39,858 bases of DNA from Gemmataceae bacterium. GTDB taxonomy: Bacteria > Planctomycetota > Planctomycetia > Gemmatales > Gemmataceae. The notes beneath the pieces are model-generated. The model searched no databases and was not told where the DNA came from. It saw only the letters and a program-made list of their open reading frames with translations. The stretch lies in the NCBI GenBank assembly GCA_019748295.1, contig JAIEPT010000168.1:1-39858 (forward strand). Reading direction: 5' to 3'. The stretch's first letter is position 1, and every line of letters begins with the position of its first letter. The position numbers were made by a program, and so were the translations under genes. Of the stretch, positions 1 through 8,782 are shown piece after piece.

Positions 1-107
1 CGGATCGGATGGTCGGGCTGGACGCTTCGTTCTCTTCGACTGCAAGCATGGCCGGTTCCTTCGCTTCGTGCGTGGTTCCTCTCACCCCTGCGGAAACTCG
101 ACGTATC

Positions 108-371
108 TCAGTCGAAATCGAAAAGGCGGCTGAAGAAGCCTTCCTTCTTGCGCGGTTGGCCGCCATGCTGCCGACCGTCTCCATGGTGGTGGTAGCGACG
201 GTCGTCGTCGTCATCGTCGTCGCCGCGATGGGCGGTGACGTGCGACTGCTCGATGATCTTCTCCAGTTCCCCGCGATCGAGCCACACTCCGCGGCACTGA
301 CTGCAATAGTCGATCTCGACGCCGGAGCGATCCATCACGCGAAGCACGATGTGGCAAACAGGGCATTTCAT
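108..371 (-). CDS. Small zinc-ribbon protein (zf-TFIIB type)
   Basis: An 87-residue protein with a two-knuckle zinc ribbon: CPVC at residues 3-6 and CSQC at 23-26, followed by RGVWLDRGELEKI, the usual signature of the bacterial TFIIB-type zinc-finger family (zf-TFIIB, PF13453). The linker holds a run of seven aspartates (51-57) and a His/Gly-rich stretch, and the C-terminus ends in the aromatic FFSRLFDFD typical of the family. The start at 371 is chosen because AAGGGAG lies about 7 nt upstream and the protein then begins at the first zinc knuckle; the frame stays open upstream to 491 without looking like protein. Function of the family is not established; metal binding is inferred from the cysteines. 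Confidence 0.8.
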   Translation of the reverse strand: MKCPVCHIVLRVMDRSGVEIDYCSQCRGVWLDRGELEKIIEQSHVTAHRGDDDDDDDRRYHHHGDGRQHGGQPRKKEGFFSRLFDFD

Positions 372-489
372 GACAATCTCCCTTGGGGCATTTGCTTGGT
401 TCCAATGCTGAACTATAGCGCGGGAAAACTCATTGAAAACGTCATTATCTTCATCACGAATCATTGGAAAAACCAATGCTTCAAGCCGC

Positions 490-518
490 AAAAAAGCCGC
501 GACGAATGCGTCGCGGCT
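490..518 (-). terminator. Rho-independent terminator after the LptC/LptA-like gene
   Basis: A perfect 10-bp stem (495-504 with 509-518, loop of 4) reads on the minus strand as a GC-rich hairpin followed directly by a run of T. It lies about 30 bp past the stop codon at 546, so it should end the kdsD-kdsC-lpt transcript before the zinc-ribbon gene. Confidence 0.8.
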
Positions 519-545
519 CGAAAACCTCCCTAGATTGCGATTCGA

Positions 546-3500
546 TCAGATGCCGTCGCGGCGGAGAAACAGCACGGCCACACGGGAACCCTCGGCTCGC
601 ATCAGGGCTGCGGGAAACGGCGTATCGACCTGCCGATCCTGCGGCAACAGCCACGATGAGATCACCTTGCCGCCTTCGAGCATGAAGACCCCGGTGCGGC
701 GGTTGTAGAGGATCTTGGAACCCTGGATCTTCTGCGGCGGCGCGCCGGCGGGGCCGACCGTTTTGTACAGCGTAACGATGTTTCCCTGCTCGCCTTCGAA
801 GATGATCATGTCTTGCGCTTCGTCGAACTTCAGGAGGTCGCAGTTGCCGTAGAATTCCGGCGTGCGGAAGCTCACGTTTCGCTTCGCTTCCATCTGCTGC
901 GACTGCTTCTTCTCGTCGATCTTGCGGCCAAAGATCGTGAGCAGTTCGCTCCGCATCCAGAACCCATCCTTGGGCGGGGCGTTCGGATTCACGATCTCAT
1001 CGGGGTTTTCGCTGGGAACGTGGAAGACCTCCACGTTATCGAGGAATCGCGTGGTTCGGCCATTCTCGCGGTTGATCGTGTTCATGTGGCCGTCGAAGAG
1101 GACGCGGGTGAGCTTCATCACCTCTTTGTCTTTCTTTTTGCCGACATCGCCCTTGGCGCCGTCGCCGCCAACCTGCTGGATCGGGTTCCCGTCTTTCTTC
1201 GGCGCGAGTCCCACATCCGAATCGCCCATGCCTAGGTAATCGACCCGGCCATTGGGACCGGCGGCGATCACCTTGTTCTCCACGTTGTCCATGCTGACTT
1301 CAGTGGCGATCATGCGGTGATATTTCACGTACTTGCCGTCGGGCCCCTTCTCGGCATCGAGAATGTACGCCTTCTCGTTGCAGACGACGTTTTCGACCTT
1401 TGCCTTTTGGCTCCCCTTCTGCCCTTCCTTGAAAGAGACCGCCTTGTCGAGCGTCACCTGCATGGTCTTGCACTTCACGCTCGCGGAATCCTGATAAGCA
1501 AGCACGCCGCCGCGGAAGTCGATGAACTTGCCGCCGGTGAAGATCATGCCTTCGTTCCAGTGGATCGTCATGCGCGATTCCTTCTTGACGGTCTTGCCGT
1601 CAAGCGACGCATTGCTCGGCATGTGCATGGCGCCAAGCCCTTCCACCTCCGCGATGTTGTCCTTCTGATTGATCGTGACCTTCGGGCCGATGAGCGTCAG
1701 TTCGCCGAGCTGAAGCTGGGCTGCCTTGCGGGCGTCGCCGAAGACGAACAGGGTTTTGCCCATCGGATGATGCAGCATGTTGAGCATCTCGCCGACGATG
1801 TCGATCCCCTTTTCCTTGGGATCTTCCGGATCCTGGTGGACGTGGACATTCCCCTCGGAGACGAGTTCCTGCAGTTCCTTTTTGGTCCCGATCGTGGAGA
1901 CGTAGGAGACGATCTCGTTGGCACTGATTTCGATCGGCTTCTTCTGCTTCTCCTTCTCGTCCTGGGCAACCTTCTTCCCATCGATCGGATCGCCGAGTTT
2001 CGGCGGGACGTTATCCTTGCCGGCGACCACGGGGGGCATCGGCGCCAACGGCATGGGGTCGGGGAGCATGTCTTCCACGGCCGGCATTTCCTTGAAGCAG
2101 ATGACGAGATGGTTCGCATGGCGGACGATCACGTCTGGCCCCTTGCCCGAGACCTTCTCGAAGGCTTCCACCTTGTGCGGCCTTTGCCGCGGCGAGCCCT
2201 TGCCGGGATCCTTCTTGGCGAGCTTGGGATCGACAGGCGCTTTGTCGGCATCCTTCACTTGCACCTGCTCCATCCACACCTGCAGCCGCTGGCCGTGCAG
2301 TTGCTGGTCCTGCTCGTCGTCCACGAACGATGCGTCCCCCGTGAGCGTGAGCAGATCAAAGGTGCGGTCGCCGTCCTTGTCCTTCGTGGAGATCAGGCTG
2401 TCTTTCCAAAATGCATGGACCGGGTAAAAGTTGTGCTTCGGCTTGGCCGGATCGTAGAGATCGATTTCGCCCGGGCCCTTCGCGAACGCCTGCTGGCCAT
2501 TCCCCTCTTTGTCGGGGCCGATGAGGTGCATCTCGCGGCACTTGAGGCGATGCCCTTCCTTCGACGCCAATACGGGAGCGCCTTTGAGGATCGTCTGCGG
2601 CCCCACGTTGCCCCCCGCGGCGCGGTACAGCAACTCGGCACAAAACGCATCGAGCCGTTCCGTCTCCATCGTCAAAACGACGCTGTGGCCCTGCGATGCC
2701 GTGGCGAGGGCGGTTTCGATCTCTTTCGACTTGGTCGCATCCTGCGGCGGCTTGCCTGGATCCGCCTTGGCAGGAATTTCCGCTTTCTTCTTGAACTGCA
2801 ACGACAGCGCATCGCAGACAAGCTGATCGAACTTGGACACGCCCGCCACGCGGTTCTCGCGCGTCACCAGAATCTGATCCGGAGTCTTGGGAGCTGCCGG
2901 CCCGCGTTTCGGGATGTCGAACCGGGCGAACTCGCGCATCGGCTCGTAGCGGAACGGCCCATCCGTCTTGATCACGACCTTCGATTTCTGGCCGTTATTC
3001 TTCGCTCCGTCCTTCTTCGGCCCTTCCGCAAATTCCTTGGGGCTGGCGAGGAAGCCATCGTCGGCATCGATGTAGAGATACATGTCCACGAAGCTTCGGA
3101 GGATCAGCAGTTCCATCTCGCCGCCCGTCTTCTTCCCCTTCTTCTTGTTCGCCTTCGCTTCGGGCGTGTCCTGCTCTTTCGTGAGGTGCATGTCCATCCC
3201 CTTGGCGGTGACCTTCGTGGGATGGGGCTTCACCGAGAGGTCGAGCAACTGCACGATGCCGTCGGTCCAAACGAGGTCATGCTCGACGCCTTCCTCGAAG
3301 AAGAGCGGTTCGCCGGTGATGTGCACCTCGACGTCGTCAGCCTTGCCGGGTGTGCCGCGATTGTTGATGAGCTTGACGCCATGCCGGCCACGCAACTCGA
3401 TGCGCTTGACTTTGCGATTGGACATTTCCCCGATGTGAGTGATCGGCCGGTCCATCGTGATGATGGCGGTTTCGCACTGGATCGTGTTGATTTCGGGAAA

Positions 3501-3884
3501 CGGACGATCGTCGTTGGCTTTTTGGAACACGGCCGCGCTGAACGGGGTCAGCTTGACGAGCCCGTCGCCTTTCTCATTGATCGTGGCGACTTCGGCCGCA
3601 AGCAGAGCATTCTTGGAGTGCATGTTGAAGCGGATCGACCGCGTCAACTCTTCGGATTGCGGTCCGAATGCATCGCCGAACTTGAGTTCGATTTCGGGCG
3701 GACGCGGAGGCGGGATGTCGCCGCCGCCGTCCGGCGGGAGGACAACTACGGTGTTATTCGCAAAATCTTTCGGCAAAGGCGGCAGGCCGTCAATGCCGCC
3801 GAGGAAATAGTAGTAGACGGCAAAGCCGCTCACGAAGAGGGCGAAGCCGGAGAAGAGGAGCAGGATGCGTTTGGAGGTCCACAC
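546..3884 (-). CDS. Giant LptC/LptA-like (OstA-like) membrane-anchored protein
   Basis: A 1112-residue protein with one N-terminal membrane segment (about residues 6-29) and a long periplasmic part rich in short beta-strand repeats. Several stretches read like OstA/LptA units: SEGNVHVHQ...GKTLFVFGDARKAAQL (about two-thirds along) and, near the end, a run of type FRTPEFYGNCDLLKFDEAQ...IIFEGEQGNIV...GSKILYNRRTGVFMLEGG. The gene lies 16 nt after kdsC, in the position where lptC and lptA follow kdsC in enterobacteria. I infer a role as periplasmic LPS bridge. Start is GTG at 3884 with AAGGA about 8 nt upstream. LptC and LptA are each under 200 residues, so this would be a much enlarged form. It could instead be an unrelated beta-rich protein; the context makes Lpt more likely. 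Confidence 0.6.
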   Translation of the reverse strand: MWTSKRILLLFSGFALFVSGFAVYYYFLGGIDGLPPLPKDFANNTVVVLPPDGGGDIPPPRPPEIELKFGDAFGPQSEELTRSIRFNMHSKNALLAAEVATINEKGDGLVKLTPFSAAVFQKANDDRPFPEINTIQCETAIITMDRPITHIGEMSNRKVKRIELRGRHGVKLINNRGTPGKADDVEVHITGEPLFFEEGVEHDLVWTDGIVQLLDLSVKPHPTKVTAKGMDMHLTKEQDTPEAKANKKKGKKTGGEMELLILRSFVDMYLYIDADDGFLASPKEFAEGPKKDGAKNNGQKSKVVIKTDGPFRYEPMREFARFDIPKRGPAAPKTPDQILVTRENRVAGVSKFDQLVCDALSLQFKKKAEIPAKADPGKPPQDATKSKEIETALATASQGHSVVLTMETERLDAFCAELLYRAAGGNVGPQTILKGAPVLASKEGHRLKCREMHLIGPDKEGNGQQAFAKGPGEIDLYDPAKPKHNFYPVHAFWKDSLISTKDKDGDRTFDLLTLTGDASFVDDEQDQQLHGQRLQVWMEQVQVKDADKAPVDPKLAKKDPGKGSPRQRPHKVEAFEKVSGKGPDVIVRHANHLVICFKEMPAVEDMLPDPMPLAPMPPVVAGKDNVPPKLGDPIDGKKVAQDEKEKQKKPIEISANEIVSYVSTIGTKKELQELVSEGNVHVHQDPEDPKEKGIDIVGEMLNMLHHPMGKTLFVFGDARKAAQLQLGELTLIGPKVTINQKDNIAEVEGLGAMHMPSNASLDGKTVKKESRMTIHWNEGMIFTGGKFIDFRGGVLAYQDSASVKCKTMQVTLDKAVSFKEGQKGSQKAKVENVVCNEKAYILDAEKGPDGKYVKYHRMIATEVSMDNVENKVIAAGPNGRVDYLGMGDSDVGLAPKKDGNPIQQVGGDGAKGDVGKKKDKEVMKLTRVLFDGHMNTINRENGRTTRFLDNVEVFHVPSENPDEIVNPNAPPKDGFWMRSELLTIFGRKIDEKKQSQQMEAKRNVSFRTPEFYGNCDLLKFDEAQDMIIFEGEQGNIVTLYKTVGPAGAPPQKIQGSKILYNRRTGVFMLEGGKVISSWLLPQDRQVDTPFPAALMRAEGSRVAVLFLRRDGI

Positions 3885-3900
3885 AGCTTCGTTCCTTCAT

Positions 3901-4452
3901 TCAAGGCACGATCGCGGGATCCTGCCCGCCGCCACGCCGATGCTTCGCCAACGTTTCCGCCCAGATTCCCTGGACGCGCAACATAAGCTCGATCGCTTCC
4001 CGCACGGCTCCGCGCCCGCCAGGCGCCGCCGTCACCAAGTGGGCCGCCGCGAGCACATCATCCGATGCGTCCGCAGGCGCGATCGCCAAGCCCACCAGAT
4101 CCATCGCCCCCAGATCGACGAAGTCGTCGCCCATGAAGGCCGCTTGCTCGGGCCGAAGCCCAAGCTCGCTCAGTATCCGCTCGACTGCCGACCTCTTTTC
4201 GGCGCATCCCTGGATGCAGACCGCCATGTCCAACTCAGCGGCTCGGCGTTGCACGAGTTCCGACCTACGCCCGGTGACGATTCCTGACTTCTTGCCAAGC
4301 CTGACCCACTGCTTCAGGCCCGAGCCATCTCGCACATGAAACTCTTTGATCTCATCGCCGCGCTCCGTGTAGATGATTCGGCCATCCGTGAGGACGCCGT
4401 CCACATCCAGGAGCAGCAATTCGATCGGGCGACATCGCTCGGCCAATTCCAT
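3901..4452 (-). CDS. kdsC: 3-deoxy-D-manno-octulosonate 8-phosphate phosphatase (KdsC)
   Basis: A 183-residue HAD-type C0 phosphatase, the usual KdsC length. It hydrolyses Kdo 8-phosphate to Kdo in the CMP-Kdo route to lipid A inner core. Visible motifs: DVDGVLTDG at 16-24 (nucleophile D16, acid/base D18), RDGSG at 41-45, TGRRS at 60-64, the QGCAEK lysine at 86, GDDFVD at 108-113 and a C-terminal GGRGAVRE loop. The start at 4452 is chosen because the frame upstream (to 4509) only translates copies of a hairpin repeat; a weak GGGGA precedes the ATG. It is followed after 16 nt by the LptC/LptA-like gene. YrbI-like phosphatases of other sugar acids look similar, but the kdsD neighbour supports Kdo. 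Confidence 0.9.
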   Translation of the reverse strand: MELAERCRPIELLLLDVDGVLTDGRIIYTERGDEIKEFHVRDGSGLKQWVRLGKKSGIVTGRRSELVQRRAAELDMAVCIQGCAEKRSAVERILSELGLRPEQAAFMGDDFVDLGAMDLVGLAIAPADASDDVLAAAHLVTAAPGGRGAVREAIELMLRVQGIWAETLAKHRRGGGQDPAIVP

Positions 4453-4466
4453 TCCGTTTGTCCCCA

Positions 4467-4976
4467 GAGTAGTCATCACGCTCCGTGTGATGGCGAGGGT
4501 AGTCATCACGCTCCGCGTGATGTCAACAGCGATGCAAGGTCAGACCGCTACCTGCCTTTCGTGACGACAAGTTTATTAACTTGTCGGAATTCGCTGCAAT
4601 GAGGCCATTTCGAACAAGTTAATAAACTTGTTCCCACGGTCGTCTGCCCTTACATCGCTGCTGACGTCACGCCACTCGCGAATGCTCTCCGCTTCCGCCT
4701 TTCGTGGCGACAAGTTCATCTAACTTGTCGGAATTGGCTGCAATCAGACATTTCGAACAAGTTAATAGCTTGTTCCCACGGTCGTCTGCCCTTACATCGC
4801 TGCTGATGTCACGCCACTCGCGAATGCTCTCCGCTTCCGCCTTTCGTGGCGACAAGTTCATCTAACTTGTCGGAATAGGCCGCAATCAGCCATTTCGAAC
4901 AAGTTAATCAACGTGTTCCCACGGTCGTCTGCCCTTACATCGCCGCTGACGTCACGCGGAGCGTGATGACTACTCT
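4467..4976. repeat. Inverted-repeat (REPIN-like) element between kdsD and kdsC
   Basis: Inverted arms lie at about 4467-4532 and 4940-4976. Each arm holds a hairpin whose apex reads GCGGAGC (complement GCTCCGC) inside a stem of the type ATCACGC/GCGTGAT. The left side has two copies of the arm (4471 and 4501), one of which runs into the 5' edge of the open frame of kdsC. The same stem family, with CTCACGC instead of ATCACGC, recurs at 14731-14915. The space between the arms is filled by a separate tandem repeat. Confidence 0.75.
4554..4970. repeat. Three tandem units of about 143 bp carrying copies of the kdsD 3' end
   Basis: Units begin at 4554, 4697 and 4839 (spacing 143 and 142 bp). Each holds two hairpins: CGACAAGTT...AACTTGTCG (first at 4565-4586) and GAACAAGTT...AACTTGTTC (first at 4612-4633). 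Units one and two end with about 30 bp nearly identical to the last codons of kdsD (from 4666 and from 4809; the real one at 4976-5006), with one base deleted. In the third unit a 24-bp hairpin core separates the repeat from kdsD, so the copies look like duplicates that lost this core. Confidence 0.85.
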
Positions 4977-6013
4977 CACGCCACTCGCGAGATGCTCTCC
5001 GCTTCCTCCGGCGTCAGGAAACCGATGAGGTCCGTGATGTCGATCACGCCCACCGGCCGAAGCTTCGCATCCACCACCGGCAATTCGCTGATCTTGCGCA
5101 GGCGAAGGATCTCGACCGCGTCCATCAATCGGGCGCCGCAGGAGATCGTGATCGGGCTCGGCGTCATCACCTCGGCGATGGGCCGATCGATCGCCTCATC
5201 TCGCCGCTTCTCGAAGAGGCGGGCGAGGTCGGAGTCGGTAAACAGCCCCGCCAGCAAGCCGTCGTCGTCCGTCAGCATCACGGCCCCGGTTCGCCGGCCG
5301 AATCGCGGCTGGGCGAACACCTCGCGGACCGTCTTTCGGCTCGACGCGATGCGCAGCTCGTTCCCCGTCCGCATCACCGTTTCGACCTTGGCCAACTTCC
5401 GCCCCAATGATCCCGCGGGGTGAAAACGAGCAAAGTCCTCGTGCGTAAATTCACGGAGCCGCGCGAGCACAAACGCCAACGCATCGCCGACCGCAATCAT
5501 CGCTGTCGTACTCGTGCTTGGAGCGAGGCCCAGAGGACACACCTCCTCGAGGGGCCCAAGCACGATGGCCGCATCCGCCTCGCGAGCCAGGGTGCTGTGC
5601 TGATTGCTGGTAATGGCGACAATCGCCCGGGCCATCGATTTCACCGACGGCAGCAGGCGGACGATCTCCTCGCTCTCGCCGCTATGCGACAGGACGAGGA
5701 CAACGTCGTCCGTATGAATCATGCCGAGGTCGCCATGAACCGCCCGCGTCGCATCGAGCTGATAAGCCCGGCTGCCGGTCGAGTTCAGCGTCCCCGCGAT
5801 TTTCTGCCCAACGTCGGCCGACTTCCCGGTGCCGGTGACGCACACACGCCCGACGCAGGCGAAAAGAAGATCGACCGCCTTCGAAAACGCATCATCGAGC
5901 CGGTCCGCTACCTCATGGAGAGCCGAAGCTTCCGCCCGGAGGATGTCGCGCGCGTACTCGAGTCGTTCGGTGGGCTGGCGCATGGAGCGTCGATCATGAA
6001 GGAGCAACGTCAT
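4976..6013 (-). CDS. kdsD: D-arabinose 5-phosphate isomerase (KdsD/KpsF family)
   Basis: A 345-residue SIS-domain isomerase that converts ribulose 5-phosphate to arabinose 5-phosphate, the first step towards Kdo. The SIS domain (about 45-190) shows GTGKSADVGQK at 61-71, HGDLGM at 93-98 and SHSGESEEI at 109-117, all characteristic of KdsD. The linker FHPAGSLGRKL (197-207) is followed by two CBS domains (about 210-340). Length matches the family. The start is uncertain: ATG at 6013 has GGAGG 12 nt upstream, ATG at 5983 has no clear ribosome binding site, and the frame is open to 6091. The stop codon lies at the edge of the palindromic element that separates it from kdsC. Confidence 0.92.
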   Translation of the reverse strand: MTLLLHDRRSMRQPTERLEYARDILRAEASALHEVADRLDDAFSKAVDLLFACVGRVCVTGTGKSADVGQKIAGTLNSTGSRAYQLDATRAVHGDLGMIHTDDVVLVLSHSGESEEIVRLLPSVKSMARAIVAITSNQHSTLAREADAAIVLGPLEEVCPLGLAPSTSTTAMIAVGDALAFVLARLREFTHEDFARFHPAGSLGRKLAKVETVMRTGNELRIASSRKTVREVFAQPRFGRRTGAVMLTDDDGLLAGLFTDSDLARLFEKRRDEAIDRPIAEVMTPSPITISCGARLMDAVEILRLRKISELPVVDAKLRPVGVIDITDLIGFLTPEEAESISRVA

Positions 6014-6363
6014 CGTGCGTCCATGCCTCCAAAGCCTTGAATGTCCGGGAGTTCCGACGCTTCCCTGCGTTCGGAACCGGGGCCTTGGCACTCTTGACTA
6101 TATCGGTCACCCCAGGATTTGCAATCGCAGCCGAAGGCCGCCGAACCCCGCTTATTATCGGCCGGAACTGATACCCGGGGCCAGTTCCGCAGCGGATTTC
6201 GGCAAAATTTGGAGAAGATGCCTAGAACGAGGCAAGATACGCAGCTTTTGGTGTTCTCCTCTCCCCTTTGGGGCTTTGGGGAGCTTTGGGGAGGGAGAGG
6301 GGAGCCAGACGGCCCCCGCGCTCCGCTGCGCGTCGCGGCTAACCGGGGGTTGCATGTTGCCAG
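6014..6363. other. Intergenic stretch with GC-rich palindrome, no gene seen
   Basis: No open frame here looks like protein. Around 6249-6304 there is a pyrimidine/purine-rich imperfect inverted repeat (CTCTCCCC and its complement, with repeats of TTTGGGG between) reminiscent of the elements at 28220 and 39607. It is followed by CGCTCCGCTGCGCGTCGCGG, which contains the same GCTCCGC apex motif. The upstream part (6014-6120) would hold the kdsD promoter, which I cannot place. Confidence 0.4.
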
Positions 6364-7254
6364 CTACTTCTTCTCGTCGAACGTCAGTTCCGTGATGGTG
6401 TGGGCTGGAAAAAGTTTCCATCCAATTGGACCGCGCCCATAGAGGCCGACAAGCTTCGCCGCCTTGCCGTCGATCATCGGCGAGTCTTGCAGGATAAGCG
6501 AGTGCTTCGCGCCGTCTTTCAGCACCACCTCGAACTCGCTCTCCGCGCTCTTCTTGTCCTGCGTCTCCAATCGCTTGAGCGAGGCAATCTTGTCGAGGTC
6601 GATCTTCACCGATGTTTTGAACCACAACGAGCCGGAGGTTTGGTTGGCCGTGCCGATCTTGTAGAGAGCTTTCAGATCAAACGCCTGGTGCTTCGACTTT
6701 TCCTTGTCGTTGGCGGCGATTGATGCCGGGCGACCGATGGAGGAGTACTCGATGGGTTTCGGCGAGGGGAAGCCAATGCTCGTGATTCCTTTCGGCTGCC
6801 CGCCCTGAAACTTGACGACCGCTTTGCCCAAGCCGGACAGGTCCGTCTCGCCTTCGATCGTCAGCTTGTTGATGCCTTTGAATTTCGTCGTTCCGCTGAG
6901 CGTCGTTTCCTTGGTTCCGAACACGACGACCGTGACGCTTTTCTTCGCGTCGTCGTAGTCGATCTTGCGCAGCGAGGCGATCGGCAGGTAGGTCACGATG
7001 CCGTTGACGAAGCTGGTGGATCCATCGTCGCGGAATGCGAGCCATTCTTCGCGGGCCGCTTTCCCCTTTGCCGGCTCCGCCCAGGGCAACGGCTCGGCGC
7101 CGAGCGAGATCTTCCATTTCGCCAGCGATGTTTCCTTGCTGCCCGCATCCGTCACGACGAGCGGATCGGACGGTTTCTTTTCTTGCCCCGCCGCTCCGCA
7201 GAGGCCAAAGACGCTGATCGCCAAAGCCACGATCCATATTCCGCCGCGCATCAT
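6364..7254 (-). CDS. Exported protein of unknown function
   Basis: A 296-residue protein with a signal peptide (MMRGGIWIVALAISVFGLCGAAGQ, cleavage after about residue 23). The mature part is beta-rich, without cysteines or recognisable catalytic motif. Near residues 70-90 it has the stretch LAFRDDGSTSFVNGIVTYLP and then SLRKIDYDD, which suggests a surface- or periplasm-exposed domain, but I cannot name the family. Two adjacent ATG codons (7254 and 7251) could serve as start. It is transcribed away from the exported toroid protein at 7754, with a palindromic repeat in the shared upstream region. Confidence 0.7.
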   Translation of the reverse strand: MMRGGIWIVALAISVFGLCGAAGQEKKPSDPLVVTDAGSKETSLAKWKISLGAEPLPWAEPAKGKAAREEWLAFRDDGSTSFVNGIVTYLPIASLRKIDYDDAKKSVTVVVFGTKETTLSGTTKFKGINKLTIEGETDLSGLGKAVVKFQGGQPKGITSIGFPSPKPIEYSSIGRPASIAANDKEKSKHQAFDLKALYKIGTANQTSGSLWFKTSVKIDLDKIASLKRLETQDKKSAESEFEVVLKDGAKHSLILQDSPMIDGKAAKLVGLYGRGPIGWKLFPAHTITELTFDEKK

Positions 7255-7378
7255 GACGCACCTGGGTCAAACTCGACGACATCATCGGCCCGCCATCATA
7301 AGGGCGGAATCGGTTGCGTCCAAAGGAATGTTCGAATCGCCGCGAGGGCGCGGCCTATCCTTCGGTTGACAGACTAAC

Positions 7379-7640
7379 AGCGAACGCTGAAAGCGTTCCC
7401 CACCAAAGCCCAGGGTTGGCGACCAGCGGAAGCCAACCCTGGGATACGGGCACAATGACGAACGGAGCCCTGAAAGGGCTCGCCAGGTCGCCTCGCCCAA
7501 GCACGTTTGTCGCGATACATGAGGCGTCTTGGGGAACTCCTTCAGAGTTCATGGCTTGTGGGCGACGTCGACCCCAGGGTTGGCTCCCGTTGGTCGCCAG
7601 CCCTGGGCTTTGCTGGAGAACGCTTTCAGCGTTCGCGGTG
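7379..7640. repeat. Long imperfect palindrome of nested hairpins
   Basis: The left arm (7379-7442) carries AACGCTGAAAGCGTT and CAGGGTTGGCGACCA; the right arm (7572-7640) carries their reverse complements. Between them lie further small hairpins, for example GAGCCCTGAAAGGGCTC and GAACTCCTTCAGAGTTC-like sequence. Apexes are T-GAA-A triloops on variable stems. The same family forms the array at 16945-17545. Short frames translated through it are spurious. Confidence 0.8.
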
Positions 7641-7753
7641 GGTGCATATCGCAGGCCGTCGATGCAGACTTCAACTGCGCTTTGCTGGGAACGCCCTTGT
7701 CTGCCTGATTCTGCTTTGCCATGATTCTGCTTGGTCCTTTCGGGAGGAATCTC

Positions 7754-8638
7754 ATGATCCGCAGCGCCGTGTGTCTTTTCGCTTTGCTGACGCCGATCGT
7801 CGTCTCCGCTCAAGAGGACGCGGGGCGAAAGGCGACGATCGAGTATGTGCGTTCGCTGCAAACCAATATCGGCGGCTTTCTAAGCATGAAGCCGGCGCCC
7901 AATGTCCGTCTCGCGCCGACCCTCCGAGCGACTTCGGCAGCGGTGCGCACGTTGCACTACCTTAAGGGCGAAGTGCCGAGTCCCAAGGCCGCGGCCGAGT
8001 ATGTTGATCGCTGCTTCGATGCCGCCAGCGGCGCGTTCGCGGACATGCCCGGGGGCGCTCCCGAAGTCTTCGCGACCTCCGTTGGACTCATGGCGGTGGT
8101 CGCGCTGAAGATGCCGACCGAGAGGTACGCCGGGCCGGCAGCGAAGTATCTCACCGAGAATGTGAACTCATTTGAGGATATCCGCATCGCCGTTGCGGGG
8201 TTGGAAGCGATCGGGGCGAAGTCGCCCAAGGCGAAAGAGTGGGTTGAAGCGATACGCAAAACGCGGAATGCGGACGGCTCGTTCGGCAAAGGCGACGGCG
8301 CGGCACGAGCCACCGGCAGCGCCGCCGTTGCCCTCATGCGGCTTGGCGAAAAAACAGACCGCGACGTCGTCCTCAAGACTCTGAATGCCGGCCAACGGCG
8401 TAACGGCGGCTTCGGCAAGGAAGAGGATGCCGAAGGGGCGGACCTGGAAACGAGCTACCGCATCATGCGCTGCTTCATGATGCTGAAAGCCCAACCCGAG
8501 CGAGCGGAGGGCCTGCGAACGTTCGTCGCGACATGCCGGAATGCCGATGGCGGCTACGGCGTCGCCCCGGGCCAGGCGTCGAACATCGGGGCGGTCTACT
8601 ACGCCGCCATCATCCGCCATTGGCTTGATGCGAAGTAG
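7754..8638 (+). CDS. Exported prenyltransferase/cyclase-repeat (alpha-toroid) protein
   Basis: A 294-residue protein with a signal peptide (MIRSAVCLFALLTPIVVSAQ). The mature part holds at least four repeats of the prenyltransferase-beta/squalene-cyclase type: QTNIGGF, RNADGSFG, RRNGGFG and RNADGGYG, each followed by a helix, predicting an alpha/alpha barrel. Known members act on isoprenoids in the cytoplasm or at membranes; an exported copy with no visible DxDD or zinc ligands is more likely a binding or structural protein. The start at 7754 is supported by GGGAGG 7 nt upstream. It lies 144 bp before the bat operon on the same strand. Confidence 0.75.
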   Translation: MIRSAVCLFALLTPIVVSAQEDAGRKATIEYVRSLQTNIGGFLSMKPAPNVRLAPTLRATSAAVRTLHYLKGEVPSPKAAAEYVDRCFDAASGAFADMPGGAPEVFATSVGLMAVVALKMPTERYAGPAAKYLTENVNSFEDIRIAVAGLEAIGAKSPKAKEWVEAIRKTRNADGSFGKGDGAARATGSAAVALMRLGEKTDRDVVLKTLNAGQRRNGGFGKEEDAEGADLETSYRIMRCFMMLKAQPERAEGLRTFVATCRNADGGYGVAPGQASNIGAVYYAAIIRHWLDAK

Positions 8639-8782
8639 GATCCGCGATCATGATTTCGCCAGGGGTGACGGCGACGTGGCCAGTATCGCTTGGCGGAAAG
8701 CACGCAAACTCCGCGATATGTCGGCAAACGCATCCGGTGTAGAATTTGCGTACCACGCAGCAGTCGCTGGTTCCTTCGCTTC

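Noticed and set aside
1317..3986. A plus-strand open frame of 889 codons opposite the LptC/LptA-like gene
   Set aside because: It is antisense to a protein with membrane anchor, ribosome binding site and operon context. Its translation is Arg/Leu/His/Asp-rich without domains, as expected from a high-GC shadow.
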